This document shows positions 8,850 to 17,622 of a DNA stretch of 38,393 nt, in pieces. The position numbers and the translations under genes are program-made. The notes beneath the pieces were generated by a model, which was not told the origin of the DNA, did no database searches, and saw nothing but the letters and a program-made list of their open reading frames with translations. Source of the DNA: Dethiobacter sp. (GTDB taxonomy: Bacteria > Bacillota > Dethiobacteria > DTU022 > UBA8154); contig QZJM01000024.1 of NCBI GenBank assembly GCA_003605065.1, positions 1 through 38,393 of the forward strand. The letters are read 5' to 3'. Within the stretch, counting starts at the first letter, position 1; each line of letters starts with the position of its first letter.

Positions 8850-9410
8850 TTACCTCCTGCTCCCGCTTTCTTTAAAGTAGGCCAAAACACTTTGGAAATG
8901 CTCAACAAAGCCCTTTAAATGATCTGAATCCTTAACCGCCAATCCTACATTAGTATAGATGAACTGGCGAAACTCCTCCGGCACATTGCTATTACGGGAA
9001 ATGGCATCGGCTACATTGGGATAAAAACTGTATAAACCGGCCTTAATTTCTTCAAAATTTTTAGCGTCCTTAAATCTTGAGTAAATGCCACGAAGTTTAT
9101 TGTAGAAGCGCCTCAGCGAAGCCCTAGTCATACCTTTAGCCGATAGAATCTCAGCAACCCGCATCGCCTCGGAAGTAAATATTTCTTCACGTAGATAACC
9201 TTTATCATTGAAATATCCGTTCTTAAGATAATCTTCCTCTAATCCCGGCCTCTTAATTTGTTCAGCTGGAGAGGAAGAGAAATCCTTCCGCTTTCTTTTA
9301 TCTTTATCTGTAGGCCCACCCCCTCTCTGTGCAATATTACACTGCATACAATACTCGTAGTTCCCCATGGTTTGTTTTCCGCATGCCTTGCATTTACCCA
9401 CAAGGTTCAC
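8850..9410 (-). CDS. csm2: Csm2, Cas11-type small subunit with N-terminal zinc ribbon
   Basis: This protein is 186 aa, longer than the usual Csm2 (roughly 120-150 aa). Residues from about 60 onward are helical and match Csm2, with MRVAEILSAKGMTRASLRRF then FRQFIYTNVGLAV and the end FVEHFQSVLAYFKE. The extra N terminus holds Cys7, Cys10, Cys21 and Cys24 in CxxC-x10-CxxC form, a zinc-ribbon pattern, then a polar low-complexity linker at about residues 28-55. Its start overlaps csm1 by four bases (ATGA). Csm2 lines the RNA target inside the complex; the zinc ribbon may add a nucleic-acid or protein contact (inference). Confidence 0.88.
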   Translation of the reverse strand: MNLVGKCKACGKQTMGNYEYCMQCNIAQRGGGPTDKDKRKRKDFSSSPAEQIKRPGLEEDYLKNGYFNDKGYLREEIFTSEAMRVAEILSAKGMTRASLRRFYNKLRGIYSRFKDAKNFEEIKAGLYSFYPNVADAISRNSNVPEEFRQFIYTNVGLAVKDSDHLKGFVEHFQSVLAYFKESGSRR

Positions 9411-11851
9411 TCCTTTGCTAAAAGTGCATAATTTACAAGAAAGTCAAGATAAACAATATGGTCGTGGTCAATTTGTTTAAGGCTTTCAACCCACATTCTA
9501 ACAGCAAGCGCCTCACGATCAACAGTATCCATTGACGCCAAATTTTGGGCAATAGCGTAAGAGAGTAAAGGCAAATATCTAAGGCCTATTATCTTGTTAT
9601 CAAAATAATACTGGTGATGCATTTCTGAGAGGGACAGCAGCTTCCTTAAAATGCCAACAGTTAATCTATCGCTTTGTAACCAATCAGCTAATTGCTTGGC
9701 AATTTGCATTAGATAAGCCGCTTTTGACCATTTCATTGTCCTTCCCAAAAGAGTTAATTGATTTCTGCCCTCTGATTCTCCTTTTAAAACAATTTCCTTT
9801 GAAGTTTCTAATGCTTCATCAGCAGCCTCAACACTTCTCGATACAGGCACGCCTGCTTTTAATAAACTGATACCAGCGGATAACGTAAGATTTTCATTAT
9901 TGCAGGTGAACTTTTTAAAGTCATCCTTTATAGTAACGGCAAGATCGATTATTTCATTCCACGGACCGACAATCAGAAAGTCATCTCCGCCAGAATATAC
10001 GGTATAGCAAAAATTAAAGCAGATATTAAGCAACTGCTCCACACGACCAGAGAAAAAAAGATCCATCATGCGGCTCATAGTAGCAATTCTTGATATACTG
10101 TTTCGATCAGCCTGTTCATCCCGCAAACCATAAATAAACAGGTTTCCCAAGTAATCAACATCAGCCTTTAAATAGCCAAGCAATTTGCGTCCTTTGGACC
10201 TGTTGGCAAGGCAATCAAAATATAAAGGGTTACTATCCTCTGGTTTTCTAACATCTTTACATCCTGGACAGCCATCACAGTTATTCTTTTCGGCCAAAGG
10301 TATATAATTTGCCATAAATTTTGGCATAGCAGGATGGTGCGTTATTTCTTTTACGCTTGTATCATTAAGTTTATATACAAGATAGCTAGACAAATCTGCC
10401 CCGGGCACATCGTCTAAAACAACAAAACTGTAGCTCCCAAAAAGTGGAAAGGAAGAATATGATCTTTGCTGAACTTCTTTGTTTGTAAAAGCGATATATG
10501 ATGCATAGGGCAGTATTGTTCCAAGTTCCAAATCACGATAGCACTGTTCGCACAACCTATCCTCATCATGACTGCTATATTCGGCCATTTTTTTATTACA
10601 GCTATTGCAAAGCCCTTCTTTCCCTATTCCAAGCTTTATTTTAAACCGCTCTGTTGCCCAGGCGTCTCTTTCTTTTACCAGGTACTTTTTAAGAGGAGCG
10701 CTTTTTCTTTGGTTTAACCTTTCGGAAAGCTGATCAAGAACACTACCAAAACTATTAAATGCCCGACCGTTAAATTCTATCTGACCTAAATTTATAGCCA
10801 ATTCACCACCAAACTGTCTAACAGTCCAGTGATCCAGTTCCTCCTGAAACTCTTCAATTTTTTCACCTGAATTCGGGAGATTGGGGAGAAGAACGTAAAA
10901 TTTTCCGCCAGAGGAGATAACAATATTAGTTACCGGAAGATTAAACCTGTGAATCAAGTTATGACTAATTGCTTCGATCATTGCGCTCAAATAAAATGAG
11001 CGGGCTCTCAATCTTTTGGCTACCCCACCAACCCCAATATTGGAAATATCGAAAATGAAATTCTGGATTCCCGAAAGATCGCCTACAACCAGGCGAAATT
11101 TATCAGGCTTGCTGTCAGTAACATCTCTTTCGTTCAAAGTTCCCAAGTCCTTATGGTAATGGTACAGACAAGCAGCAATGGCACTGGTAGTCCGGAGGTG
11201 GTCGTACAATGATATGTCAGGAGTCGACTCTTGTGTGTTGCTGGGAATGCACCAGGTATAGCGCTGAAGTAAAGATAACAAGTGGGTATAAAGACAGTCA
11301 AAGTCTGAAAGGTTGATAGAGGATGCAATCTCATCAAATTCCTTACCGAAAGCAGTTAAATAACTGTTAGTTTGAACAGAATCCAATTGTTGGAAGAGTT
11401 CTGGGAAGGAGTTTGCCGGATTTAAAGTGTGTAGCCTGTAGTGGTAAACATCAGGGGTAGGAAGTGTTAATTGCAGGCGGGAAAAGACAGAAGCCAGGGG
11501 CACAGTTTTATAATTACGGTATCCTTCTGATTCCTCGCCTCGTTCCGCTGATGAAAAGTTATCAGCGGTACTGATCAAATACGCCAGCGGCTTTATGGAA
11601 TGGTTAGCCATTTGTACACGCAGTTCGGGAGGAAAGAGAGTTGTTTCATGATGCCGTTGAACGAGCTCCGCTAAAAGAGTTACATCAGCTACTTTTTCAA
11701 ATACACCTGATTTAGCCTTAATAAAGCTAGCCGATACTGCAGGATGCTTTCCTTCGATTTTAAGTGACCCTTTAAAATCACTTCTTTGAATAAATTTTCC
11801 TATATCGTGAAGTAAACCAGCCAGAACAACAGTCTGATATTCCCTGTTCAT
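9407..11851 (-). CDS. csm1: Cas10/Csm1, HD nuclease and cOA cyclase
   Basis: This 814-aa protein is the large subunit of the type III-A complex. An HD nuclease domain is at the start (LLHDIGKF, His15-Asp16, with HPAVSASFI and VQRHHE). The first Palm has GDLSGIQNFIF near residue 257 and SSGGKFYVLLP near 313. Zinc-type cysteines are Cys415, Cys418, Cys434 and Cys437, and a second group NNCDGCPGC lies near 525. The second Palm carries an intact GGDD at 621-624 (VYSGGDDFLIVGP). Both single-strand DNase and cyclic oligoadenylate synthesis are therefore expected. It starts behind GAGGAGATAACG and heads the operon csm1-csm2-csm3-csm4-csm6. Confidence 0.97.
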   Translation of the reverse strand: MNREYQTVVLAGLLHDIGKFIQRSDFKGSLKIEGKHPAVSASFIKAKSGVFEKVADVTLLAELVQRHHETTLFPPELRVQMANHSIKPLAYLISTADNFSSAERGEESEGYRNYKTVPLASVFSRLQLTLPTPDVYHYRLHTLNPANSFPELFQQLDSVQTNSYLTAFGKEFDEIASSINLSDFDCLYTHLLSLLQRYTWCIPSNTQESTPDISLYDHLRTTSAIAACLYHYHKDLGTLNERDVTDSKPDKFRLVVGDLSGIQNFIFDISNIGVGGVAKRLRARSFYLSAMIEAISHNLIHRFNLPVTNIVISSGGKFYVLLPNLPNSGEKIEEFQEELDHWTVRQFGGELAINLGQIEFNGRAFNSFGSVLDQLSERLNQRKSAPLKKYLVKERDAWATERFKIKLGIGKEGLCNSCNKKMAEYSSHDEDRLCEQCYRDLELGTILPYASYIAFTNKEVQQRSYSSFPLFGSYSFVVLDDVPGADLSSYLVYKLNDTSVKEITHHPAMPKFMANYIPLAEKNNCDGCPGCKDVRKPEDSNPLYFDCLANRSKGRKLLGYLKADVDYLGNLFIYGLRDEQADRNSISRIATMSRMMDLFFSGRVEQLLNICFNFCYTVYSGGDDFLIVGPWNEIIDLAVTIKDDFKKFTCNNENLTLSAGISLLKAGVPVSRSVEAADEALETSKEIVLKGESEGRNQLTLLGRTMKWSKAAYLMQIAKQLADWLQSDRLTVGILRKLLSLSEMHHQYYFDNKIIGLRYLPLLSYAIAQNLASMDTVDREALAVRMWVESLKQIDHDHIVYLDFLVNYALLAKE

Positions 11852-11877
11852 ATCGTTATCTCCTCAAAAGCATTTAT

Positions 11878-11938
11878 ATAAAACACCTGCCGGAAACCCT
11901 TGACAAAAAACTTATCTGTAGCTACAATTATAGCAACA
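11878..11938. promoter_or_regulatory. Divergent csm1 / antitoxin promoters with shared -35 and operator
   Basis: On the plus strand TTGACA (11900-11905), a 17-base spacer and TACAAT (11923-11928) form a strong sigma-A promoter for the antitoxin gene. On the minus strand TTGTCA (11906-11901) with TTTTAT (11883-11878) at 17 bases, or TTTATA at 18, is a plausible csm1 promoter. The two -35 boxes overlap almost completely. The sequence GCTACAATTATAGCAACA at 11921-11938 covers the plus-strand -10, contains the inverted pair GCTA/TAGC, and recurs exactly at 21317-21334, so it is probably the Phd-type operator. Confidence 0.6.
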
Positions 11939-11983
11939 TATAATTATAGGATAGAATAAAAAAATTACAAGGGAGTGCCGTTC

Positions 11984-12325
11984 ATGGAAAAAATTAATTT
12001 CATCAGCACCCGTGAGTTAAAAAACAAAACAAACGAAATTCTTCATGCTGCCGAGAAAGGGGGCACCATTGTAGTTACCCGCTATGGTAAACCTGTGGCT
12101 ACCATAAAATCTTTCCGGGAAAATGACTTAAAAGAAGAAAAGTACTCTTTACTTTACGAAAAAATAAGGCAACACATCGGTGAAAAACACCCTCAACTTC
12201 TTGCCATGACAAAAGAAGAACTCCAGAATCTTAATAACGAAATTTCGGGCAAAGTAGGAAACTTTTCTACATGGCAAGAAATGGACAGGGCAGCAAAAGG
12301 TGATCATTATGGTCTTTCTCGATAG
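11984..12325 (+). CDS. Phd/YefM-type antitoxin
   Basis: This 113-aa protein has the Phd/YefM fold at its N terminus (FISTRELKNKTNEILHAAEKG, then IVVTRYGKPVATI). Such antitoxins bind their own operator and neutralise a partner toxin through the C-terminal tail. A GTG at 11975 is open, but the ATG at 11984 sits eight bases after GGGAG and is preferred. The gene faces away from csm1. It overlaps the first bases of a VapC-like frame that is truncated just downstream, so it now appears to be an orphan antitoxin. A relic of its C-terminal half lies at 20160-20294. Confidence 0.85.
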   Translation: MEKINFISTRELKNKTNEILHAAEKGGTIVVTRYGKPVATIKSFRENDLKEEKYSLLYEKIRQHIGEKHPQLLAMTKEELQNLNNEISGKVGNFSTWQEMDRAAKGDHYGLSR

Positions 12326-12404
12326 CAATATTTTTATTATTGACCGCTTCTTTCCCCGCGATAAAAACTATCCCATAAATAAATCAACTCCTGGAACAAC
12401 TTAA
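12309..12404 (+). pseudogene. Truncated VapC-type PIN toxin
   Basis: An ATG overlapping the end of the antitoxin gene opens MVFLDSNIFIIDRFFPRDKN, a typical PIN-domain start with the first catalytic Asp in LDSN. After 31 codons the frame ends. A single-base shift near 12380 would restore NQLLEQLKN, which suits the next PIN helix, but that frame also stops at once and the remaining roughly 100 residues are absent. The toxin is therefore dead through a frameshift and deletion. The rest of the gap to 12454 holds nothing recognisable. Confidence 0.75.
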
Positions 12405-12454
12405 AAATTAAAAATAATATCTGCCTATTCCGGTTATAACATAAAAGCAGTTAA

Positions 12455-13264
12455 TTAATCACAATATTTTTTACTAGCTCTCCATATTCCCATTGGCATA
12501 ATTGAAATCGTTTTTTCCTCTTTGGCCTTACTTCCCGGCACCCAGCATATCTCCGCTGTGGAAAATACTGCCCCGAATCCTTTGCCAGAGGATGTTTCCC
12601 TGCCAACAAATGGTTCCAGCGTGCCCTCGCAATTCATTTTTTCAGCAACAGTATGTGCTAAAACAGGTTCGCCTTTAGGTAGTACGATTTGTGGATCTCC
12701 CTGGCTTTCCTTAAAAACATAGCTAAAAATATCATTATAATTTTCAGAAAGCTTATGGTTCATTAATCTTCCCCAACCGTACTTCCGTTCTCCACCAAGC
12801 TGAAGTCTGTTTAAAACAGCCTTCCAGTCTATCAGGGTATCTTCTTTCTCCATTATATAACCTAAAAGATAAACACTTTCTCCCCTGCGGGTTTTGGGAG
12901 AAATATATTCTATTTCATGGAGAGAACCATCCGAGGCAAATTTATTTTCCAGAGCAGTACTAGTATAGCTATTAAGATACAGCCAGCTAAATACTTCACA
13001 ATCGTCCCAAAACCAGCATTCTATTTTTTCTGGACTTGTAGAAGGGAAAAAGTAAGTAAATCTTAACTGTTTATTTATAGCCTGTCCCACCTCTTTATAA
13101 TTGTTTTCTCCCTTTTCTCTGGTAAGCCTTTCCGTGAACGCTCCCCACATATTCCTTCCGGTTGCATAGGGAAGTGTCTGCATCAAAGTACCTGCTTTCC
13201 TCCATCCTATATGCAGGGGCGAAAGCAACCGAAAACTTACCTGGTATAGTTTCCATGTGGTCAT
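12455..13264 (-). CDS. Cmr3-like (Cas5-type) RAMP of the III-C module
   Basis: This 269-aa protein starts MTTWKLYQVSFRLLSPLHIG; the strand followed by SPLHIGWRKAG is a RAMP opening. A further RAMP-like feature is the glycine-rich LGGERKYGWGRLM stretch in the middle, with SSGKGFGAVFS near the end. By elimination in a set that already has Cmr1, Cmr4, Cmr5 and a Cmr6-like protein it should be the Cmr3/Cas5 subunit that holds the crRNA 5' handle. An upstream frame start at 13300 overlaps cmr5; the ATG at 13264 follows GGAAG and is preferred. It is the last gene of the operon. Confidence 0.65.
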   Translation of the reverse strand: MTTWKLYQVSFRLLSPLHIGWRKAGTLMQTLPYATGRNMWGAFTERLTREKGENNYKEVGQAINKQLRFTYFFPSTSPEKIECWFWDDCEVFSWLYLNSYTSTALENKFASDGSLHEIEYISPKTRRGESVYLLGYIMEKEDTLIDWKAVLNRLQLGGERKYGWGRLMNHKLSENYNDIFSYVFKESQGDPQIVLPKGEPVLAHTVAEKMNCEGTLEPFVGRETSSGKGFGAVFSTAEICWVPGSKAKEEKTISIMPMGIWRASKKYCD

Positions 13265-13268
13265 GTTT

Positions 13269-13652
13269 TCACTTCCTTGCCTTTGAAGCATATCGGGCAT
13301 ATACTAATGTTTGTTCCCACAGTTGTTTTAACATGAGTAATTTTTCGAGATCATTACAGACATTATCAATAATAAATTTCAGAACATTCTCGTAATCATT
13401 AACGTTAACAGGCGTTTCTACTCCAAGAAGTTTCAACATTTGTAAAAGCTTGCTAATTATAATATTGTTGCTTTCTTTATCATCTGATAGCGAATAGAGA
13501 TAAATAATACATCCATAAATTCCATTTTCCTGAAGGACACCCAAAGTTTTGGTAATGACATTTTCAACCTCACGAGAACTGATTCCGCCCTGTTCGCATT
13601 CTTTAACAATATAATGGGCAGTCTTTGCAGCTTCATATTCCAGATTTATCAT
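13269..13652 (-). CDS. cmr5: Cmr5-like small subunit (Cas11 type)
   Basis: This protein is 127 aa and almost wholly helical, with the pattern EYEAAKTAHYIVKECEQ then GVLQENGIYGCIIYLYSLSD, as in Cmr5 where a helix with a KxxGL/ENGI turn is typical. Cmr5 lines the backbone of type III-B/III-C complexes. The ATG at 13652 shares one base with the TAA stop of cmr4 and follows GGAGG by seven bases, so it is preferred to the frame start at 13667. The position between cmr4 and the Cmr3-like gene supports the call. Confidence 0.72.
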   Translation of the reverse strand: MINLEYEAAKTAHYIVKECEQGGISSREVENVITKTLGVLQENGIYGCIIYLYSLSDDKESNNIIISKLLQMLKLLGVETPVNVNDYENVLKFIIDNVCNDLEKLLMLKQLWEQTLVYARYASKARK

Positions 13653-14605
13653 TACTGAACCTCCCAATCAAACATTACTTTTAACCGCCCAAAGCCACGG
13701 GTTCCCATACCACCAACACCGAGATACTCCATTAATCGTAAGCCTGCTCTTACAACATGCAGGGGGCGCTCCCATGCTTCAGCAAGAGAATCACCACTAT
13801 TCTCCTGTACACCGCTAAACTGCCTTTCTGTTTTAGGAAAGCAACCTACAAAATCATCCTCAATAACATCCATCCACAGCCAAGTTGATCGCGGTAAAGC
13901 CTCGTAGGTAAACAGTGCTCTATCCTTAGCAGCCCCTGTTTCGGGATCGATCGCCACCGATGTTCGAACTTCAAGGTTGCTGTTAACAATCTGGGAAAAC
14001 AATTTTGCAGGCACGATCACAATCCTGTTCTTTACGGCCTGCCATTCTTTTTCTTCTGAGATGCATCCCGAAAAGGTTACTTTTAATCCTGTCGTCGCAG
14101 CAAACAATAACCAGCCAAGATTCAGGTTTTCTTCTTGCAGATCTAGGGAAGTATAAACAACATCATCTCTTTCTTCTCCCGCTCCATCCAGGTAAAAACC
14201 GGCAACCTCTAAGATGTCTTTGGTGCTCACCCATACAGGCCCTGTGCATGAATAAACAGGAAACAGGAGAAGATGTGCATCGCAAATATTGACCTTCCCT
14301 GCCTGTCCTCCTCCCGTATCCACTGCTGTCCCAAAAGTATAAATAATGGGGCACTTATTTTTATCACCAATGAAATTTTTATGTGCCCCAGCTGCCTGGG
14401 GTTTTCCGTACTGCATTGCCGCATAGCTCCTTGCAGTTCCTGCTATGCTTGTCCCAGGAATTTTAGGAAGTCTCGTCCCCGGTTCTCTCACGATTGTATT
14501 ATCCACCCGCCCCAAGCGATGCCCGCCTATTCCAATATGGATAGGATCTAGACTCATAAAAACAAACCGCTGTTGAATGTATCTCTTCTTATTGTTTGGA
14601 CTCAT
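13652..14605 (-). CDS. cmr4: Cmr4-like Cas7 backbone RNase
   Basis: This 317-aa RAMP resembles Cmr4. Near the start, DPIHIGIGGHRLGRVDNTIV places an Asp at position 35 where Cmr4 has its catalytic Asp, followed by LPKIPGTSIAGTARSYA, the Cas7 thumb-loop region. It ends with a glycine-rich GVGGMGTRGFGRL. Target RNA cleavage at six-base intervals is expected if Asp35 is functional. It overlaps csx11 by four bases (ATGA) and is followed without a gap by cmr5. Confidence 0.82.
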   Translation of the reverse strand: MSPNNKKRYIQQRFVFMSLDPIHIGIGGHRLGRVDNTIVREPGTRLPKIPGTSIAGTARSYAAMQYGKPQAAGAHKNFIGDKNKCPIIYTFGTAVDTGGGQAGKVNICDAHLLLFPVYSCTGPVWVSTKDILEVAGFYLDGAGEERDDVVYTSLDLQEENLNLGWLLFAATTGLKVTFSGCISEEKEWQAVKNRIVIVPAKLFSQIVNSNLEVRTSVAIDPETGAAKDRALFTYEALPRSTWLWMDVIEDDFVGCFPKTERQFSGVQENSGDSLAEAWERPLHVVRAGLRLMEYLGVGGMGTRGFGRLKVMFDWEVQ

Positions 14606-17600
14606 GCCTGCGCCTCCTTAGAATGATTTCCTCTTGCCGGTTTAACCTTAAGAACATTCATATAAAGCTCTACAATATCCCTCAGCTCACCGTTTACAGC
14701 CATCATTTCTAAATTACTTATTTCCGGTGGAGGTCCATTTTCCCAATGCGCATTTTGTAAAACATTATGAACAAAATTTTTAAAAACCTCGTCATCTTCG
14801 TTGACATTCCACTCTTCCCTCTTAGCTTCAATAATTTCTATAATACTCTTAATCTGGCTCCTTTCCAGCTTTTTGATAAGAAGCAGCCATACATCTTTAA
14901 AATACTCGATTTTTTCCAGCAGGTAAGGTCTTGACGTTTTGTTCTTTAATTCTCTGCGTTTGCCTTCAAGGTTATAACTAATCTCAAATCTGAGGGAGGT
15001 CGAACCCAGGAATTCAAAATCAAATTTAGACGGAAATATGCTTACAACATCCCCTTTTTTCAACTCTTTTACATGGACAAGCCAGGCCCCTGAATTGAGC
15101 CCTTTGAATGCTGTTAAACGGTCTCCGGGAACTCCTTCCACGTAAAAATATGGATACCAGATGTCTTCTGTCTTGCCATCACCCATTTTAACCGGAATTT
15201 CCCACGTTATACCGTTATCGAAGCAGATTGCGTAACTATCCCCATCTATCTTTACATCGCTCTTAAGTACCCATCTTTGTTGTTCCAGGGGTTGATTAAT
15301 CATCCTTCTACCTGCGTCCATTAGGGCTACCAGAGGAATATGGGATCTGGCGAAGACTACACCCAGTGAAACCGGCAGGCGGTTGCGCACCTTAGCCATC
15401 TCTTTTTCGTACTTTTCTTTAATTAGCGTGGATATCTCCATAGCCTTTTCGGCAGGAACAATTGCCATAAACCTGTCCGGCTCAACAAGAATGGTTATGG
15501 CCGGGAGGTAGGGCGTTTCTTCCGGGCATACATGGGTTATCTCTAATGTGCCTATCAGTTTGTCCCCTTTTTTCTCCTCCGGCTGGTATATATTAAGAGT
15601 TTTACCGGTGCAGAACTCCTCGCTAAAAAAACTCACCAGTTCTTTACGGGTTTCAATTTGCTGTGGTAAAACACCTATCTTTTTGGCCAGATAATGCAGG
15701 TTTTCAATGATTAACAGTTCTTTATTCTCGTTTGTAAAGATGCCAAACTTTGTTCCATTATTTTCAGCCTCATAGGGATTAAATAATGCAAGAGATGTAT
15801 TATTATCTATTGATGTGAAACTGCCGATAATTTTTAAGCGATAATCCACCTTGTAATGCCGGAACTCCTGCCTTATATCTTCCCAAAATGCTTGTGTGCT
15901 CTCCCAGACCCGGCGAACGCGAGCAAAAGAAGGCGTTTTTCGCCAAACAGCCAGGGCAAGCTTCTCGTTTTCGGAAAGGGATGGATACGCTTCTCCCAGA
16001 TCATCATCTTTAACTATCAATTTATATAATCCATAAATAGTTAATCCACCAAGAGTTTCACCATGTTTTTTTTGAGCATATGTTTCAGCTATCTTGGAAT
16101 ACTTTTCTAATTTTTCTAGTTTCTTGCCTGGCTCCTCCATTACCTTGAATTCTTCCAAAATATTTTTATACGTTACCCCACATTCTTTCAGATTGCGGAA
16201 AGTAGAAATCATCTCACCGTTCAGCCAGCGCCCCAGGTCAAAGCGGGCGGCGATCAATGCGATACGCCCGTTGGCATCGGCCACCTCGTCAATCCACACC
16301 GTCTCGCCGTTTTCGCTGCTCCCTTCCAGTCGACCCAGGCAGACACAACACATATTGCGTTCTCGGGCCTTTTGAGAATAACTGCCACCACGATCTTCTG
16401 CGCCGAAACCAAGAGGCCTAACATGGCAGATCTCACATCTCGCTTCTTGACGATTTTCCCAGATTTTTTTCAGATAAGCAAAGCTTGGAGTCAGTGGCCT
16501 TACTTGCTCTGATATTTCTTTCCCACTGAAAAAAACATTTCGTGAAGATCCAGAACTCAAAGTTATATCAAGTTCGATTTCGTGATCTGACACTGCGTTA
16601 AATTTTTCTTGAAGGTAGTCTTTCAAGGGTATGCCGTTTTTAACCCTATAATCCTGAAGGCCATCTATTTCTGGAACCAGGAACAAAATTCTACCGGCAT
16701 CCCGGTATATTTCCAATCCCAGGGGATACTCGATCTCGATAACGTTCTTTATTAATTCAGAACCTTTTTCAATGAGGGTTCTTCTCGCCAGGACATCAGG
16801 AATACGGGAGGACTGTGACAGGAATTCGATGCCCTGAAGTGAGACCCTGAGTGTTTTATATTTATATTGCTCCCCATTTTCAAATGGATCCTTCCATTTT
16901 TTAAGAAACACTTCAGCCAGCTCTGTTTTAAAGAAAGCGACGGAAGCCGCGATCTGGTCCCAAAGAGAAACATCGTTAACGGGACGGCGCGTATCGCCAA
17001 CAGAGGTAATAAAATCATCCTTTAAGCGTTTAAGAAAAGGTTGCCGCCAGTGAAGCCAGTTTTCAACACCCCAGGTGTTCTTGCCTTCAAGATCAAGTGA
17101 TGCTTTAAGAAGGTCAAGCTGATCTTTCAGATAGCCGTACAGCTTTTCTTTCCTTGAACCCAGTGCATCCAAATCAATGGGGTTCACTTCATAGCCAAAA
17201 GCTGTAGAGAGGTAGACTGTACCCCCATCCTGTTTTTCGTAACTTTCTCTCCGCAACACGCCTTTTTCACTGCCTGAACCCCGCCCGTGAGCGTCAATAG
17301 CCAATTTAATAAGGTTCGCATGCTTCTTTGCTTTTTCACGGTCACGGTGGTTTTTAATAAAGCTATAAAAAGATAAAGAACCCTTTCCTGAATCTGAAAG
17401 AGGAATCTTCTCCCACAGACGAGCCGGCCATCCATCTGTTAACAGCTCAGAAAGTTGGGGAAAATTATCTGAAAGATCTTTGGGAATCTTTACATCAAGT
17501 CTGTGGTTCTTCCCCAAAAATTCCTCGTGATATTTTCCCGGCATATGGAGCCACATAGCGACCTCCGCCAGGAGAAGGGCGTCGCGGTTTTTAGCCAGGG

Positions 17601-17622
17601 CCGATAAATCGCTGCCTATCAT
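14602..17622 (-). CDS. csx11: Csx11, Cas10-like large subunit of type III-C
   Basis: This 1006-aa protein resembles Csx11, the divergent Cas10 of subtype III-C. The N terminus LLLAEVAMWLHMPGKYHEEF aligns with the HD motif region of the family, but the dyad reads His26-Met27, so the HD nuclease is probably dead. A zinc element is made by Cys396/Cys399 (CEIC) and Cys425, Cys426, Cys428. Where a GGDD would stand, the sequence is ILVEPDRFMAIVPA (VEPD at 713-716), so no cyclase activity is expected. The first Palm segment near 305-320 (YRDAGRILFLVPEI) is retained. Genes on both sides overlap it by four bases. An inactive cyclase domain is a known trait of III-C; the loss of the HD Asp is read directly. 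Confidence 0.88.
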   Translation of the reverse strand: MIGSDLSALAKNRDALLLAEVAMWLHMPGKYHEEFLGKNHRLDVKIPKDLSDNFPQLSELLTDGWPARLWEKIPLSDSGKGSLSFYSFIKNHRDREKAKKHANLIKLAIDAHGRGSGSEKGVLRRESYEKQDGGTVYLSTAFGYEVNPIDLDALGSRKEKLYGYLKDQLDLLKASLDLEGKNTWGVENWLHWRQPFLKRLKDDFITSVGDTRRPVNDVSLWDQIAASVAFFKTELAEVFLKKWKDPFENGEQYKYKTLRVSLQGIEFLSQSSRIPDVLARRTLIEKGSELIKNVIEIEYPLGLEIYRDAGRILFLVPEIDGLQDYRVKNGIPLKDYLQEKFNAVSDHEIELDITLSSGSSRNVFFSGKEISEQVRPLTPSFAYLKKIWENRQEARCEICHVRPLGFGAEDRGGSYSQKARERNMCCVCLGRLEGSSENGETVWIDEVADANGRIALIAARFDLGRWLNGEMISTFRNLKECGVTYKNILEEFKVMEEPGKKLEKLEKYSKIAETYAQKKHGETLGGLTIYGLYKLIVKDDDLGEAYPSLSENEKLALAVWRKTPSFARVRRVWESTQAFWEDIRQEFRHYKVDYRLKIIGSFTSIDNNTSLALFNPYEAENNGTKFGIFTNENKELLIIENLHYLAKKIGVLPQQIETRKELVSFFSEEFCTGKTLNIYQPEEKKGDKLIGTLEITHVCPEETPYLPAITILVEPDRFMAIVPAEKAMEISTLIKEKYEKEMAKVRNRLPVSLGVVFARSHIPLVALMDAGRRMINQPLEQQRWVLKSDVKIDGDSYAICFDNGITWEIPVKMGDGKTEDIWYPYFYVEGVPGDRLTAFKGLNSGAWLVHVKELKKGDVVSIFPSKFDFEFLGSTSLRFEISYNLEGKRRELKNKTSRPYLLEKIEYFKDVWLLLIKKLERSQIKSIIEIIEAKREEWNVNEDDEVFKNFVHNVLQNAHWENGPPPEISNLEMMAVNGELRDIVELYMNVLKVKPARGNHSKEAQA

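Noticed and set aside
12455-13300. Longer starts for the Cmr3-like and Cmr5-like genes and for the Cmr6-like gene
   Set aside because: They overlap the upstream gene by 15-100 bases without a ribosome binding site, while internal starts have tight stop-start junctions.
16094-16436. Plus- and minus-strand frames inside csx11
   Set aside because: They lie in the frame shadows of a long conserved gene and have no ribosome binding sites.
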